DNA from: Gordonia alkanivorans NBRC 16433
GTDB taxonomy: Bacteria; Actinomycetota; Actinomycetes; Mycobacteriales; Mycobacteriaceae
Direction of reading: 5' to 3'
Assembly (NCBI RefSeq): GCF_000225505.1
Contig: NZ_BACI01000077.1
Span: forward strand, 1-64,000
Length of the DNA stretch: 64,000 bases
Part shown: piece after piece, positions 8,093-18,866 of the stretch
How positions within the stretch are numbered: position 1 is the stretch's first letter
Layout of the letters: every line of letters starts with the position of its first letter
Program-made: the position numbers and the translations under genes
Notes under the pieces: model-generated
The model's database searches: none
The model's input: the letters and a program-made list of their open reading frames with translations, nothing else
Told to the model about the DNA's origin: nothing

Positions 8093-10174
8093 GTGCCCGT
8101 CGACGATGAGGACCAGGCGCTCGACACCTACACACAGTGGTGGACCGATCGTGGCCTCGACCTGTACGAACACCAGGAAGAGGCCCTGCTCGAGCTGCTC
8201 GCCGGCAGCCACGTCATCCTGGCGACCCCGACCGGTTCGGGCAAGTCGCTCGTGGCCGCCGGCGCACTGTATTTCGCGCGCTGCCGGGGCGAGCGGGCCT
8301 TCTACACCGCGCCGATCAAGGCCCTCGTCAGCGAGAAGTTCTTCGAACTGTGCGGGATGTTCGGCGCCGACCAGGTCGGTCTGCTGACCGGTGACGCGTC
8401 GGTCAACCCGGATGCGCCGATCGTCTGCGCCACCGCCGAGATCGTCGCGAACCTGGCCCTCGCCGCCGGTGGCGACAGCGACATCGGCACGCTCGTCGCC
8501 GACGAGTTCCACTACTACGGCGAACCCGACCGCGGCTGGGCGTGGCAGGTCCCGCTCATCGAGCTGCCCTCCACGCAGTTCCTGCTGATGTCGGCAACGC
8601 TCGGTGACGTCTCGTTCTTCGTCGACGATCTCGCGCGCCGCACCGGCCGCGACACGGTCGAGGTCACCGGCGCCCAGCGGCCCGTGCCGCTCGTCCACGA
8701 CTATGCGATGACCCCGATCCACGAGACCATCGCCGATCTCGTCGACCGCGGTCGCGCCCCGGTCTACGTGGTGCACTTCACCCAGGCCGCCGCGGTCGAA
8801 CGCGCCCAGGCTCTCCTGAGCGTCAAGATCTGCGACAAGGAGGAGAAGGCCGCCATCGCCGAGGCGATCGGCGACTTCCGCTTCTCCACCGGCTTCGGCA
8901 ACACCCTGTCGAAGCTGCTGCGTTCGGGTGTCGGCGTCCACCACGCCGGGATGCTCCCCCGCTACCGTCGCCTCGTCGAACGTCTTGCGCAGCAGGGACT
9001 CCTGAAGGTGATCGCCGGCACCGACACGCTGGGCGTGGGCATCAACGTGCCGATCCGCACGGTGCTGTTCGCCGGGTTGAGCAAGTACGACGGTCGCCGC
9101 GTCCGTCGCCTCCGGGCGCGGGAGTTCCATCAGATCGCGGGCCGCGCCGGCCGCGCCGGCTTCGACACCGTCGGGTACGTCGTGGCTCAGGCACCCGAGC
9201 ACGACGTGGAGAACGCCCGCGCCGTCGCCAAGGCCGGCGACGATCCGAAGAAGCTGCGGAAACTGGTGCGCCGCAAGCCTCCCGAGGGTTTCGTGTCGTG
9301 GGGAGAGAAGACCTTCACCCAGCTGATCGACGCGCCCGACGAGCCGCTGCGGTCGCACTTCCAGATGACCACCGCGATGCTGCTCGAGGTCCTCGGCCGT
9401 CCCGGCGACTGTTTCGCCGCCATCCGGCACCTGCTCGAGGACAACCACGAACCGCGAGATCGGCAGCTGCGCCACATCAAGCACACCATCGAGCTCTATC
9501 GCGGCCTGCGCGATGCCGGCATCGTCGTGCAGCTCGACCAACCGGACGAGACCGGCCGGCACATCGCGCTCAGCGTGGACATGCCGGAGAACTTCGCGCT
9601 GACCAACCCGCTGTCCGCGTTCGCGATGGCCACGTTCGAGATCCTCGACCCCGAATCCTCCACGTACGCCCTCGATGTCATCTCCGTTCTCGAGTCGACG
9701 CTGGAGAACCCGCGACCGTTGCTGCTCGCCCAGCGCAAGGTCGCCCGGGACGCCGCGATCGCCGAGATGAAGGCCGACGGCATCGAGTACGAGGAACGGA
9801 TGACGCGGCTGGAGGACATCACCTGGCCGCAGCCGCTCTTCGAGGAGATCTTCGGCGCCTTCGAGATCTACCGGCGCGGTCACCCCTGGGTGGCGTCGTT
9901 CCCACCCAACCCGAAGTCGGTGCTCCGCGAGATGCTGGAGAAGGCGATGACCTTCACCGAGCTGATCTCCGCCTACGGTCTCGCCCGCAGCGAGGGCGTG
10001 GTGCTGCGCTACCTGTCCGACTGCTATCGGGTTCTCCGCCAGGGCGTTCCGACCAGTGCGGTGACGCCGGAGATCGAACAGATCGTGGCCGATCTCGGCA
10101 CCATGGTCCGCGAGGTCGACTCGAGTCTCGTCGACGAGTGGGAGGCACTCGCCGCCCAGGCCGCGGAGGTCTGA
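8093..10174 (+). CDS. Superfamily 2 DEAD/DEAH-box helicase with DUF3516-type C-terminus
   Basis: The 693-residue protein contains motif I ATPTGSGKS, motif II DEFH, motif III SAT (LLMSATLGD), and motif VI in QIAGRAGRAG. The second RecA domain ends near residue 380. The remaining part (REMLEKAMTFTELISAYGLARSEG and following) fits the DUF3516 region found in actinobacterial Ski2-like helicases. It is probably an RNA helicase, but DNA cannot be excluded. GTG 8093 has no clear ribosome binding site and lies 20 bases after the PAC2 stop; translation might begin slightly upstream through coupling, because the frame is open into the PAC2 end (reading ...DLTASPTAL). It converges with oxyR. Confidence 0.85.
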   Translation: MPVDDEDQALDTYTQWWTDRGLDLYEHQEEALLELLAGSHVILATPTGSGKSLVAAGALYFARCRGERAFYTAPIKALVSEKFFELCGMFGADQVGLLTGDASVNPDAPIVCATAEIVANLALAAGGDSDIGTLVADEFHYYGEPDRGWAWQVPLIELPSTQFLLMSATLGDVSFFVDDLARRTGRDTVEVTGAQRPVPLVHDYAMTPIHETIADLVDRGRAPVYVVHFTQAAAVERAQALLSVKICDKEEKAAIAEAIGDFRFSTGFGNTLSKLLRSGVGVHHAGMLPRYRRLVERLAQQGLLKVIAGTDTLGVGINVPIRTVLFAGLSKYDGRRVRRLRAREFHQIAGRAGRAGFDTVGYVVAQAPEHDVENARAVAKAGDDPKKLRKLVRRKPPEGFVSWGEKTFTQLIDAPDEPLRSHFQMTTAMLLEVLGRPGDCFAAIRHLLEDNHEPRDRQLRHIKHTIELYRGLRDAGIVVQLDQPDETGRHIALSVDMPENFALTNPLSAFAMATFEILDPESSTYALDVISVLESTLENPRPLLLAQRKVARDAAIAEMKADGIEYEERMTRLEDITWPQPLFEEIFGAFEIYRRGHPWVASFPPNPKSVLREMLEKAMTFTELISAYGLARSEGVVLRYLSDCYRVLRQGVPTSAVTPEIEQIVADLGTMVREVDSSLVDEWEALAAQAAEV

Positions 10175-10177
10175 CCC

Positions 10178-11110
10178 TCACACCGGCGTGACGGCGCCGG
10201 TGTCGGCGACGATCTCCCCGATGATCGTCGCGAGCTGTCGATACGCGTCGTCGTGGCGTGCGGACCGGCGGAAGACGACCCCGATCCGCCGCCCCGGTCG
10301 CGGCGAGGCGAAGGTGGCGATCGCCAGGTCCCCCGAAGCCGTCTCCGACGCGACCGCGGTCTGCGGGATGAGGGTCACCCCGAGCCCGCCCACGACGCAG
10401 TGCACGGCCGTCGTCAGCGATGCCGCGCGCGTCTGCCCCAGGTCGGGCCGGACCCCAGCGAGAGCACACACCTCCAGCGCCTGGTCCCGCAGGCAGTGCC
10501 CCTCGTCGAGCAGCAGCAACGGCAGGTCGGCCAATGCGCTCGGGTCCACCCGTCGTTTGCCGGCAAGAGCGTGCCCGGCCGGCAGGGCGAGGACGAAATC
10601 CTCACGGTAGAGCGGTATCTCGGCGATTCCGGGCACGTCGAGCGGCAGCGCCAGGAGCGCCACGTCGAGCGTGCCGCCCCGCAGCTGTTCGACGAGCCGC
10701 CCGGTCTGTTCCTCGACGACGCGGGGCCGCAGGTCCGGAAGCCTCTCGGCGAGTCCGCGCAGCACCGCGGGCAGCACGTAGGGCGCGACCGTCGGGATGA
10801 CTCCCAGCCGGATCGCCCCGTGCAGCGGCTGACCGGCACCCGCGGCCGCCGCGGTGAACTCGTCGACGGCGTCCACGGCCGCGATCGCCCGCGGCAGCAG
10901 TTCCTCGCCGTCCTGGGTCAGCAGCACCCGGCGCGTCGTCCGTTCGACGAGCGTCACCCCGAGACCCGTCTCGAGCGCCGACAGGGCCTGCGACAGCGAC
11001 GGCTGGCTCACTCCCAGGTCCGCGGCGGCGGACCCGAAGTGTCTGCGCTGGGCGAGCGCCACGAACGCGCGCAGACCGGCGATGGTGGGCTGATAAGTTT
11101 TATCGGGCAT
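10178..11110 (-). CDS. oxyR: Hydrogen-peroxide-sensing LysR-type regulator OxyR
   Basis: ATG 11110 gives 310 residues starting [13 protein letters not shown]. The N-terminal helix-turn-helix covers about 7-65 ([19 protein letters not shown]). The redox loop GHCLRDQ...C carries Cys206 and Cys215, equivalent to Cys199 and Cys208 of E. coli OxyR, so peroxide sensing by disulfide formation is expected. The frame upstream of 11110 runs antisense into ahpC and is not coding. It is divergent from ahpC-ahpD, its classic targets, with 126 bases between. The gene appears intact, unlike the decayed oxyR of M. tuberculosis. Confidence 0.93.
   Translation of the reverse strand: MPDKTYQPTIAGLRAFVALAQRRHFGSAAADLGVSQPSLSQALSALETGLGVTLVERTTRRVLLTQDGEELLPRAIAAVDAVDEFTAAAAGAGQPLHGAIRLGVIPTVAPYVLPAVLRGLAERLPDLRPRVVEEQTGRLVEQLRGGTLDVALLALPLDVPGIAEIPLYREDFVLALPAGHALAGKRRVDPSALADLPLLLLDEGHCLRDQALEVCALAGVRPDLGQTRAASLTTAVHCVVGGLGVTLIPQTAVASETASGDLAIATFASPRPGRRIGVVFRRSARHDDAYRQLATIIGEIVADTGAVTPV
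10180..10203. terminator. Hairpin at the helicase/oxyR convergence
   Basis: ACACCGGCG (10180-10188) pairs with CGCCGGTGT (10195-10203) around a six-base loop. It lies directly after the helicase stop and inside the last codons of oxyR, so it may terminate the plus-strand transcript. Confidence 0.5.
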
Positions 11111-11180
11111 GGCTATCAGTGTAGTGCTACTAATCACGTTTCGCTTTTGTCGAATTTCCGGCACGATAGTACTCGTACGT

Positions 11181-11197
11181 CGCGAAAGTCTTTCGCG
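11181..11197. promoter_or_regulatory. Inverted repeat in the oxyR-ahpC intergenic region
   Basis: CGCGAAAG T CTTTCGCG is a perfect 8+1+8 inverted repeat 40 bases ahead of the ahpC start. It could be a regulator site or a hairpin in the ahpC leader. ATAGTACTCGTAC (11166-11178) just upstream is the more LysR-like sequence. No binding site is proven. Confidence 0.45.
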
Positions 11198-11236
11198 CGC
11201 AATTCCGGTACACCCCCTCAGCTGAAGGAGCGATAC

Positions 11237-11824
11237 ATGGCCCTGCTCACCATCGGTGACCAGTTCCCCGCCTACAACCTCACCGCCGTGATCGGTGGCG
11301 ACCTCAGCAAGGTCAACGCCCAGCAGCCCGATGACTACTTCACCACCGTCACCTCCGACGACCACCCCGGCCAGTGGCGCGTCGTCTTCTTCTGGCCGAA
11401 GGACTTCACCTTCGTGTGCCCGACCGAGATCGCCGCGTTCGGCAAGCTGAACGACGAGTTCGCCGATCGTGACACCCAGGTGCTCGGCGCCTCGGTCGAC
11501 AACGAGTTCGTCCACTTCCAGTGGCGTGCACAGCACGAGGACCTGAAGACCCTGCCGTTCCCGATGATGAGCGATCTGAAGCGTGAGCTGGCCACCGCTG
11601 CAGGCGTTCTCAACGCCGACGGGGTCGCCGATCGCGCCACCTTCATCATCGACCCGAACAACGAGATCCAGTTCGTGTCGGTCACCGCCGGTTCCGTGGG
11701 CCGCAACGTCGACGAGGTGCTGCGCGTCCTCGACGCCCTGCAGTCCGACGAGCTGTGCGCCTGCAACTGGAAGAAGGGTGACCCGACGATCGACGCCGGC
11801 GAGCTCATGTCCTCGGGCGTCTAG
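11237..11824 (+). CDS. ahpC: Alkyl hydroperoxide reductase peroxiredoxin subunit AhpC
   Basis: This 195-residue 2-Cys peroxiredoxin has the peroxidatic motif FTFVCPTE (Cys near residue 61) and a C-terminal ELCACNW segment carrying the resolving cysteines, as in mycobacterial AhpC. A strong GAAGGAG (11225-11231) precedes ATG 11237. It reduces peroxides and peroxynitrite, with electrons supplied by AhpD. ahpD begins 14 bases after the stop and OxyR is divergent, so OxyR-controlled co-expression is expected. Confidence 0.97.
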   Translation: MALLTIGDQFPAYNLTAVIGGDLSKVNAQQPDDYFTTVTSDDHPGQWRVVFFWPKDFTFVCPTEIAAFGKLNDEFADRDTQVLGASVDNEFVHFQWRAQHEDLKTLPFPMMSDLKRELATAAGVLNADGVADRATFIIDPNNEIQFVSVTAGSVGRNVDEVLRVLDALQSDELCACNWKKGDPTIDAGELMSSGV

Positions 11825-11838
11825 AGAAGGAGATCAAG

Positions 11839-12372
11839 ATGAGCATCGACAATCTCAAGGAAGCCCTTCCGGAGTACGCGAAGGACCTCAAGCTCAACCT
11901 CGGTTCGATCAGCCGCACCACCGCGCTGAACGAGGAGCAGCTGTGGGGAACCCTGCTGTCGACCGCCGCTGCCACCAAGAGCGCCAAGGTGCTCAGCGAG
12001 ATCGCCGACGAGGCCGCTGACAACCTGTCGGCCGAGGCCTACAACGCCGCACTCGGTGCCGCGTCGATCATGGGTATGAACAACGTGTTCTACCGCGGTC
12101 GCGGCTTCCTCGACGGCAAGTACGACGACCTGCGTCCCGGCCTGCGGATGAACATCATCGGCAACCCGGGTGTCGACAAGGCCGCGTTCGAGCTGTGGTC
12201 GTTCGCCGTGTCCTCGATCAACGGCTGCGGACACTGCGTCGCCGCCCACGAGAACACCCTGCGTGAGGCCGGCGTCGACCGCGAGGCCATCTTCGAGGCC
12301 CTCAAGGTCGCCTCGATCGTGACCGGTGTGGCCCAGGCCATCGCCACCACCGAGGTGCTCGCGAACGCCTGA
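11839..12372 (+). CDS. ahpD: Alkyl hydroperoxide reductase AhpD
   Basis: The 177-residue protein carries the AhpD active site [11 protein letters not shown], with the CxxC pair and following His that work with lipoamide to reduce AhpC. The length equals that of the mycobacterial enzyme, which is trimeric and linked to the dihydrolipoamide dehydrogenase/succinyltransferase relay. GAGAAGGAG precedes the ATG. It is the second gene of the ahpCD operon and is followed by a strong terminator hairpin. Confidence 0.96.
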   Translation: MSIDNLKEALPEYAKDLKLNLGSISRTTALNEEQLWGTLLSTAAATKSAKVLSEIADEAADNLSAEAYNAALGAASIMGMNNVFYRGRGFLDGKYDDLRPGLRMNIIGNPGVDKAAFELWSFAVSSINGCGHCVAAHENTLREAGVDREAIFEALKVASIVTGVAQAIATTEVLANA

Positions 12373-12379
12373 TCCAGGC

Positions 12380-12427
12380 AACACGACGAAGCCCGGCTGC
12401 CTTTCGGCAGCCGGGCTTCGTGGTGTT
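12380..12427. terminator. Strong bidirectional terminator after ahpD
   Basis: GAAGCCCGGCTGCC (12388-12401) pairs perfectly with 12406-12419 around a TTTC loop, and the stem extends outward to 12380-12427 with one mismatch. It lies eight bases after the ahpD stop and before the convergent aminotransferase stop, so it can end both transcripts. Confidence 0.85.
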
Positions 12428-12444
12428 CGACAGTGTTCGGGCCG

Positions 12445-13683
12445 TCAGCTCAGCGCGGCACGGATGCGGTCGGCCATCTCGCCGACCTCGTCGGTCGTCA
12501 TGACGAACGAGGGCGAGATCTGCAGCGCACCCTGCCCGGCGGCGCGTGTGCTGACGCCGTGCTCACGCAGCTTCACCACCGTGGCCGGCGCCGTCGCCGG
12601 ATCGGCGAGCTGCACCGCGGTGACCGCACCGAGCCCGGTGCGCACCTCGGCCACCGCGTCGAGGTCGGCCAGCGGGGACAGGGCCGCCGCAAGGTCGCCC
12701 TCGAGTCGGGTGGCCTCCGCGAGCAGGTTCTCCCGGCGGATGATCTCGAGGTTGGCCAGTGCGGCGGCCGCGGCCGCGGCATGACCGCCGTAGGTGTAGC
12801 CGTGGCGCCACCAGACGCCGCCGGCGAAGAACGGTTCGGCGAGGCGCGGCGCGATGAAGACCGCACCCATCGGCACGTAGCCCGAGGTGAGCCCCTTGGC
12901 GGTGGTGATCATGTCCGGCTGCAGGTCGAAACGTGCCGAGGCGAACCACGAGTTGCCGGCGATACGGCCGAAGCCGGTGACGACCTCGTCGACGACGAAC
13001 AGGATGTCGTGGTCCCGGCAGATCGCACGGACCTCGTCCAGGTATCCGGCCGGCGGCAGGTAGATGCCACCGGCGCCGATGATCGGCTCGCAGAAGAACG
13101 CGGCGATGTTCTCGGCGCCGACCCGCTCGATCAGACCGAGCAGGCTCTTCGCGTCATCCCAGTCGACGTTCTGCACGTCGTGCATGAGTTCGCCGTAGCC
13201 GTCGTGGTTGAGCGGGATGCCCGCCAGCGACGTACCGGCGGCGTGCATGCCGTGATAGGCCTTGGTGCGGCTGATGACGACGCGCTTGGCGGGCTTGCCC
13301 TGCTCCACCCAGTAGCGGCGGGCCAGCTTGACCGCGGTGTCGATCGAGTCGCTGCCGCCCGAGGTGAAGAAGATCTTCGACCCGGGCACCGGCGCGATCG
13401 CGGCGAGCTCGTCGGCGAGCTGCAGCGTGACGTCGCTCGCGATGTCCCCGAAGTTGGAGTAGTGCGCGATGGTGCCGAGCTGACGCGACACCGCGTCGGC
13501 GATCTCGGTACGCCCGTGGCCCACGTTGGTGAACCACAGACCGGCGGTCGCGTCGATGTATTCCTTGCCCTCGCGGTCCCAGATACGGGTCCCCTCACCC
13601 TTGGTCACGACGAAGGGGCCACTCGCGGTCACCGCACCCATGTCGGCGAAGCCGTGCCACAGAGCACCAGAAGTTTCAGACAT
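12445..13683 (-). CDS. Class III (omega) pyridoxal-phosphate aminotransferase
   Basis: ATG 13683, with GGTGGGC just upstream, gives 412 residues. Fold-type I class III features are present: the cofactor-binding SGGSDSIDTAVKLAR, VVDEVVTGFGR with the Asp contacting the pyridine nitrogen, and the Schiff-base Lys263 in TTAKGLTSGYVPMG. WFTNVGHGR and WRHGYTYGGHA are typical of the omega-amino acid/pyruvate, taurine and beta-alanine group, so the donor is probably an omega-amino acid or amine. The exact substrate cannot be read from sequence. It is divergent from hrpA across about 60 bases. Confidence 0.85.
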   Translation of the reverse strand: MSETSGALWHGFADMGAVTASGPFVVTKGEGTRIWDREGKEYIDATAGLWFTNVGHGRTEIADAVSRQLGTIAHYSNFGDIASDVTLQLADELAAIAPVPGSKIFFTSGGSDSIDTAVKLARRYWVEQGKPAKRVVISRTKAYHGMHAAGTSLAGIPLNHDGYGELMHDVQNVDWDDAKSLLGLIERVGAENIAAFFCEPIIGAGGIYLPPAGYLDEVRAICRDHDILFVVDEVVTGFGRIAGNSWFASARFDLQPDMITTAKGLTSGYVPMGAVFIAPRLAEPFFAGGVWWRHGYTYGGHAAAAAAALANLEIIRRENLLAEATRLEGDLAAALSPLADLDAVAEVRTGLGAVTAVQLADPATAPATVVKLREHGVSTRAAGQGALQISPSFVMTTDEVGEMADRIRAALS

Positions 13684-13744
13684 GCCCACCATGATGCCGG
13701 GCGAGGTGAGCGCCCCCGGCATCGACCCATATCCTGGAGTCATC

Positions 13745-16700
13745 ATGTCGGTCGAGTCCTCAGATCCAGCCCCGCGAGATCCTCAGCCCGGCATCTCCCG
13801 TTCCGAACTGCTGCGGTCGCTCGACGCGGTCGCGATCGTCGACGCCCACCGTCTGCGCCGCCGGGTCGACAAACTCGGCCGCACCCCCGATCCGCACAGA
13901 TGGGAACAGCTCGTCGCCGACGTCGAGAAGGCCCGGCACCGCCTCGACCGTCGCCGGGCCACGGTGCCGGTGCTGCGCTTCCCCGACGAACTCCCCGTCT
14001 CGGCCGCCCGCGAGGAGATCGCCGCCGCGATCCGGGACCACCAGGTCGTGGTCGTGGCCGGTGAGACCGGTTCCGGCAAGACCACGCAGCTGCCGAAGAT
14101 CTGCCTCGAACTCGGCCGGGGCATCCGCGGCACCATCGGCCACACGCAGCCGCGTCGTATCGCGGCGAGCTCGGTGGCCAAGCGCATCGCCGACGAGACC
14201 GACACCGAACTCGGTGACGCGGTCGGCTATTCGGTCCGGTTCACCGACCGCTCGGGCGCCGACACCCTGATCCGCGTGATGACCGACGGCATCCTGCTCC
14301 GCGAGATCGCCACCGATCCGATGCTGCGGCGCTACGACACCCTCATCATCGACGAGGCCCACGAGCGCAGCCTCAACATCGATTTCATCCTCGGCTATCT
14401 GCGACGGCTGCTACCGCAACGACCGGACCTGAAGGTGATCATCACCTCGGCGACGATCGAACCCGCCCGCTTCGCACGGCATTTCAGCACACCCGAGATG
14501 TCGGTCCCGGTCATCGAGGTGTCGGGTCGCACCTACCCCGTCGAGGTCCGTTACCGGCCGTTGAGTCTGCAGGAGCGCCCCGACAGCGGCGACGACACCG
14601 GCGGCGGCGAACACGCCGACCTCGACCAGATCCAGGGCATCGACGCCGCGATCGACGAACTGTGGGCCGGCGGCCGCGGCGACATCCTGGTCTTCCTCCC
14701 CACCGAACGCGACATCCGCGAGACCGCGGATGCGTTGAAGCGCCGGACGGGAACGGGCCGCAACGGCGGCGCGGAGATCGTCCCGCTGTTCGCGCGGTTG
14801 TCGATCGCCGACCAGCAGAAGGTCTTCGCCCCGTCGAACGGTCGCCGCATCGTGCTGGCCACCAACGTCGCCGAGACGTCGGTGACTGTCCCCGGCATCC
14901 GCTACGTCATCGACACCGGCACCGCTCGTATCAGCCGGTACTCGACCCGCACCAAGGTCAATCGCCTTCCCATCGAACCGGTTTCGCAGGCCAGCGCCCG
15001 CCAGCGCGCCGGGCGGTGCGGTCGCGTCGCCCCCGGTGTGTGCATTCGGCTCTACAGCGAGAACGACTTCGACGCCCGGCCCGCGTTCACCGACCCGGAG
15101 ATCCTGCGTACCAACCTCGCCGCCGTCATCCTCCAGATGACCTCGCTGAAACTCGGTGAGATCGCGGACTTCCCGTTCGTGCAGCCGCCCGACGAGCGCG
15201 CCATCCGCGACGGCATGGGTGTGCTCACCGAACTCGGGGCGATCACCGTGAGCCGTGAGGGCGGCCCGCCGCGCCTCACCCCCGTCGGGCGCTCGATGTC
15301 CCGGATCCCGGTGGATCCGCGGATCGCACGGATGCTGATCGCGGGTCGCGAACTCGGCTGCCTCGACCACCTGCTGGTCATCGCCTCCGCGATGTCCCTG
15401 CCCGACCCCCGCGAGCGTCCGGCCGAACATCGCGAGGCCGCCGACGCCTCGCACCGGCGCTTCGTCGTGCCGCAGTCGGACTTCCTGTCCTACGTCGAGC
15501 TGTGGCGCTACCTCGACGAACAGCGCAAGGAGTTGTCCAGCAGCAAGTTCCGTCGGATGTGCGAACGGGAGTTCCTGCACTTCCTGCGAATCCGGGAATG
15601 GCGGGACCTGCATCGCCAGCTCACCGAGATCGTCAAGGACCTCGACTGGCCGGTGAGTCCGGCCGGTTCCGACCTGCCCGAGGTCGACGCCGACGCCGTC
15701 CATCGCGCGATCCTGTCAGGACTGCTGTCCAACATCGCCGCCCGCAACACCGAGGGCCGCGAGTTCACCGGGGCGCGCAACACGACGCTGATGATCTTCC
15801 CGGCGTCCCCGCTCGCCAAGAAGCCGCCGCCGTTCATCATGGCCGCCGAGGTCCTCGAGACCTCGCGACTGTTCGCGCACACGGTCGCCGGCATCGACCC
15901 GCTGTGGGCGGAGAAGCTGGCCGGCGATCTGGTCAAGCGCACGCACAGCGAACCGCACTGGTCGTCCAAGCGCGGTGCCGCGATGGCCTACGAGCGGGTC
16001 ACCCTCTACGGGGTCACCCTCGTCGCGCGTCGTCGTGTCGACTACGGCCCCATCGACCCGGTCGTCTCACGCGAACTGTTCATCCGCCATGTCCTCGTCG
16101 AGGGCGACTGGCGTACGCAGCACCCGTTCTTCGAACGCAACCGCGCACTGCTCGAGGCCGCCTCCGACGTCGAGAACCGTATGCGCACACGCGGACTAGT
16201 GATCACCGAGGACCAGCTGTTCGAGTTCTACGACAAGAGGGTGGGCGCCGAGGTCACCTCCGCACGGCACTTCGACACGTGGTGGAAGAAGGCCCGACGC
16301 TCCGATGCGGCTCTGCTCGATCTCAAGCCGGAGGACGTCGCGGCGAGTACCGAAGCCGCCCCCACCGACTATCCGGGCGCCTGGCAGCAGGGCGACACCC
16401 GACTCGAACTCCGCTACCGGTTCGAGCCCGGCGCCCCCGATGACGGTGTCACCGTGATCATCCCGCGCGCACTGCTCCCCCACGTGCGCCCGGCGGGTTT
16501 CGACTGGTCGGTGCCCGGCATGCGGACGGAACTGGCCACCGCACTGGTGAAGTCGTTGCCGAAGCAGCTACGCAAGTCGATGTCGCCGGCACAGCGTTTC
16601 GCCGAACTGGCACTGGCCCGCCTCACCCCACGGAGCGAGCCGCTCACGGTCGGGCTCGCTCGCGAGCTCACCACGATCACGCAGATGACGGTCACCGCAG

Positions 16701-17731
16701 GCGATTTCGACGTCGACCGGATTCCGGCCCACCTACGGATGCATTTCGCGGTCGCCGACGACGCCGGGGAGATCACCGCGCGAGCCGATTCCATCGCCGA
16801 ACTGCAGCGCGCGGCCACCCCGGCAGCGTCGAAGACGGTGAAGCGCACCCTGTATCGCGCCTGGACCGACGAGGGCATCGGCACTCTCGCCGCACAGCGG
16901 ACCGTCGACATCGCCGGACAACGCCTCACCCGTTACCCGACCATCGACGCGATCACCGACGACGCCGGACGCACGCGCGGGGTGGTCGTGATCGACGCCG
17001 CGTCGGAGCAGACCCGTGATCGATTGGCGGCGAGAGGAATCGTCGCGCTCCTCGACCTGGCGATCCCGCCCCTGCACCGCCGCGTGGCCGGTTCCCTCGG
17101 GGCCGCGGGTCGACTCGCGCTGAGCCAGAGCCCCTACCCGGATCTCGATGCGTTGCTGGCCGACTGCACACGTCGCGCCATCCGCGATGTCGTGGCGGGC
17201 CTCGACGCCGGCACCCTGTCGGCGGTGCGCTCTCCCGAGACATTCCGCGTGCTCACCGAGAAGTTGCGTCCACGGATCACCGAGTCGGCACCGGACTACT
17301 TCTCTCTCGCCGTCGAATCCCTCGGTTGGGTGGCACCGGTCCGTGCCGCGATCGACCGACATGCCGGTTCACTCGCGGCCGATGACGTCGCCGAACAGCT
17401 GGACAATCTCGTCTTCGACGGATTCGTCGCCGCCACCGCACGACGACATCTGGAGAATGTGCCGCGCTACCTCGCGGCCGCCGAGGCCCGCCTGTCGGCG
17501 CTCCCTGCATCGGCGGCCCGGGATCAGGCCGGAGTAGCCGTCGTCGACCGGGTGACCGAGCGGTGGGCGCAACGACTGACTCAGGTGCCCGACCACCGGA
17601 AGGCGCACGTCAACGACGAGGCCCAGTGGCTCGTCGAGGAGCTGCGGGTGGGATTGTTCGCCGAACGGCTCGGCACCGCGTACCCGGTGTCGGAGAAGCG
17701 GGTCCTACGAACTCTTGACCGACTCGGCTGA
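13745..17731 (+). CDS. hrpA: ATP-dependent RNA helicase HrpA (DEAH/RHA family)
   Basis: At 1328 residues the protein has the usual HrpA length. Motifs: Walker [11 protein letters not shown] near residue 115, DEAH in [12 protein letters not shown] in [11 protein letters not shown], and QRAGRCGR (motif VI). A helicase-associated winged-helix/ratchet domain, an OB-like domain, and the long DUF3418-type C-terminal region specific to bacterial HrpA follow. ATG 13745 was chosen because the frame upstream runs antisense into the aminotransferase gene. In E. coli HrpA is linked to mRNA processing and rescue of stalled ribosomes. Its 3' end overlaps the convergent nrdR by 27 bases. Confidence 0.92.
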   Translation: MSVESSDPAPRDPQPGISRSELLRSLDAVAIVDAHRLRRRVDKLGRTPDPHRWEQLVADVEKARHRLDRRRATVPVLRFPDELPVSAAREEIAAAIRDHQVVVVAGETGSGKTTQLPKICLELGRGIRGTIGHTQPRRIAASSVAKRIADETDTELGDAVGYSVRFTDRSGADTLIRVMTDGILLREIATDPMLRRYDTLIIDEAHERSLNIDFILGYLRRLLPQRPDLKVIITSATIEPARFARHFSTPEMSVPVIEVSGRTYPVEVRYRPLSLQERPDSGDDTGGGEHADLDQIQGIDAAIDELWAGGRGDILVFLPTERDIRETADALKRRTGTGRNGGAEIVPLFARLSIADQQKVFAPSNGRRIVLATNVAETSVTVPGIRYVIDTGTARISRYSTRTKVNRLPIEPVSQASARQRAGRCGRVAPGVCIRLYSENDFDARPAFTDPEILRTNLAAVILQMTSLKLGEIADFPFVQPPDERAIRDGMGVLTELGAITVSREGGPPRLTPVGRSMSRIPVDPRIARMLIAGRELGCLDHLLVIASAMSLPDPRERPAEHREAADASHRRFVVPQSDFLSYVELWRYLDEQRKELSSSKFRRMCEREFLHFLRIREWRDLHRQLTEIVKDLDWPVSPAGSDLPEVDADAVHRAILSGLLSNIAARNTEGREFTGARNTTLMIFPASPLAKKPPPFIMAAEVLETSRLFAHTVAGIDPLWAEKLAGDLVKRTHSEPHWSSKRGAAMAYERVTLYGVTLVARRRVDYGPIDPVVSRELFIRHVLVEGDWRTQHPFFERNRALLEAASDVENRMRTRGLVITEDQLFEFYDKRVGAEVTSARHFDTWWKKARRSDAALLDLKPEDVAASTEAAPTDYPGAWQQGDTRLELRYRFEPGAPDDGVTVIIPRALLPHVRPAGFDWSVPGMRTELATALVKSLPKQLRKSMSPAQRFAELALARLTPRSEPLTVGLARELTTITQMTVTAGDFDVDRIPAHLRMHFAVADDAGEITARADSIAELQRAATPAASKTVKRTLYRAWTDEGIGTLAAQRTVDIAGQRLTRYPTIDAITDDAGRTRGVVVIDAASEQTRDRLAARGIVALLDLAIPPLHRRVAGSLGAAGRLALSQSPYPDLDALLADCTRRAIRDVVAGLDAGTLSAVRSPETFRVLTEKLRPRITESAPDYFSLAVESLGWVAPVRAAIDRHAGSLAADDVAEQLDNLVFDGFVAATARRHLENVPRYLAAAEARLSALPASAARDQAGVAVVDRVTERWAQRLTQVPDHRKAHVNDEAQWLVEELRVGLFAERLGTAYPVSEKRVLRTLDRLG

Positions 17732-18172
17732 GGCGGCTCGGAGGTCGTCGATCTCGCGCTGGAAGTCCTCGACGGAGTCGAACGAGCGATAGACCGACGC
17801 GAACCGCAGGTAGGCGACCTCGTCGAGGTCGCGCAGCGGCTTGAGGATCGCGAGACCGACCTCGTTGCTGGGGATCTCGGCCGATCCACTGGCACGTACG
17901 GTGTCCTCGACCTGCTGGGCGAGCTGCGCCAATGCGTCCTCGGCGACGTGGCGTCCCTGGCATGCGCGCCGGACGCCCCTCATCACCTTCTCGCGACTGA
18001 ACGGTTCGGTGACGCCGTTGCGTTTGACCACCGCGAGCACCGCGCTCTCCACGGTCGAGAAGCGTCGCCCGCACTCCACGCAGGAGCGGCGGCGCCGGAT
18101 GGCCTGCCCCTCATCAGCGACACGCGAGTCGATGACCTTGGTGTCGTCGTTCTTGCAGAAGGGGCAGCGCAT
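17705..18172 (-). CDS. nrdR: Transcriptional repressor NrdR
   Basis: ATG 18172 gives a 155-residue protein starting MRCPFC. The zinc ribbon is formed by Cys3, Cys6, Cys31 and Cys34 (CPFC and CVEC), followed by an ATP-cone domain ([16 protein letters not shown] onward). NrdR senses the ATP/dATP balance and represses ribonucleotide reductase operons through NrdR boxes. The frame upstream of this Met lacks family resemblance. As in M. tuberculosis it lies next to the LysM gene and lexA. The stop falls inside the hrpA coding region. Confidence 0.95.
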   Translation of the reverse strand: MRCPFCKNDDTKVIDSRVADEGQAIRRRRSCVECGRRFSTVESAVLAVVKRNGVTEPFSREKVMRGVRRACQGRHVAEDALAQLAQQVEDTVRASGSAEIPSNEVGLAILKPLRDLDEVAYLRFASVYRSFDSVEDFQREIDDLRAASAESVKSS

Positions 18173-18271
18173 CGTATCCTCACGCAGGTCACGGGACACT
18201 CTGGTGCAGCCGCGCCGCATGCCAGGCCGGTAGTCGGCCGGTCCCTGTGACATCGAGGATACCGCCCGTGC

Positions 18272-18808
18272 TCAGTGGTACCGGGGGGCGAGCAGCGGCT
18301 GACCGACGCGCAGCCCGCTCGACGGGAGGTCGTTCAGCTGGATGATCTCGTCGACGACCGCCTCACGCGGCATCTCGGGGGCGACGCGCGATGCGATGGT
18401 GCTCAGCGAGTCGCCCGACCGCACGTGTACGACCTCGGTGCCGACCGAAGAAGGTGTGACCGTCGCGGCGTAGTTCTGACCGACGACCGCGATGACCCAC
18501 ACGGCCAGAGCGAGCCCGACGCCGGCGAGAATTGCCGTCGCCGTGCGCCGACGCCGCCGGATGACGGCCGAGGGCGCGGTATGCGCAACACGCGAGACGG
18601 GTACGACCGGTGCACGACCCCGCATACCGACCGGCGAGGCGCACCGGGTGGAGGCGACCCGGCGGACCCGGACCGCCGACTCCGGCACCGGACGCCCGTC
18701 GACGGGCCGGCGGCCGTCGCCGCGGCGCATCGGGCGCGGACGCTCCAGGACGTCACCACGGACCGAATCGGTGGAGCGGTCGGGGTCGATGAGAGTGGCG
18801 GTGCGCAT
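18272..18808 (-). CDS. LysM-domain membrane protein (Rv2719c/ChiZ position)
   Basis: This 178-residue protein has an Arg/Pro-rich cytoplasmic N-terminus (about 1-88), one transmembrane helix (about 90-111, AILAGVGLALAVWVIAVVG) and a C-terminal LysM domain (about 122-175: VHVRSGDSLSTIA...LRVGQPLLAP). The product would be anchored in the membrane with the peptidoglycan-binding domain outside. In M. tuberculosis the orthologue Rv2719c (ChiZ) is induced by DNA damage, affects FtsZ ring assembly and has been reported as a cell-wall hydrolase. It is divergent from lexA, with LexA half-sites close to its start codon, so damage-induced control of division is likely. Confidence 0.88.
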   Translation of the reverse strand: MRTATLIDPDRSTDSVRGDVLERPRPMRRGDGRRPVDGRPVPESAVRVRRVASTRCASPVGMRGRAPVVPVSRVAHTAPSAVIRRRRRTATAILAGVGLALAVWVIAVVGQNYAATVTPSSVGTEVVHVRSGDSLSTIASRVAPEMPREAVVDEIIQLNDLPSSGLRVGQPLLAPRYH

Positions 18809-18828
18809 GATGCCCTCCGTGTTTCCGG

Positions 18829-18844
18829 TCGAACGCTTGTCCGT
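18829..18844. promoter_or_regulatory. Weak LexA-box-like site near the LysM gene start
   Basis: TCGAACGCTTGTCCGT keeps one perfect half of the actinobacterial TCGAAC-N4-GTTCGA box. The other half is degenerate. It lies 21 bases upstream of the LysM gene ATG. Confidence 0.35.
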
Positions 18845-18866
18845 GCTCCGACTGCGTCGTCGGCGT

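Noticed and set aside
7727-9883. Open minus-strand frame of 718 codons opposite the helicase gene
   Set aside because: The plus strand encodes all helicase motifs; the reverse frame is unstructured and Arg/Gly/Asp-rich.
12433-14064. Long open plus-strand frame (543 codons) over the aminotransferase gene
   Set aside because: It is antisense to a clear PLP aminotransferase, very rich in Arg/Gly/Asp/His, and has no recognisable domain: a GC-rich shadow frame.
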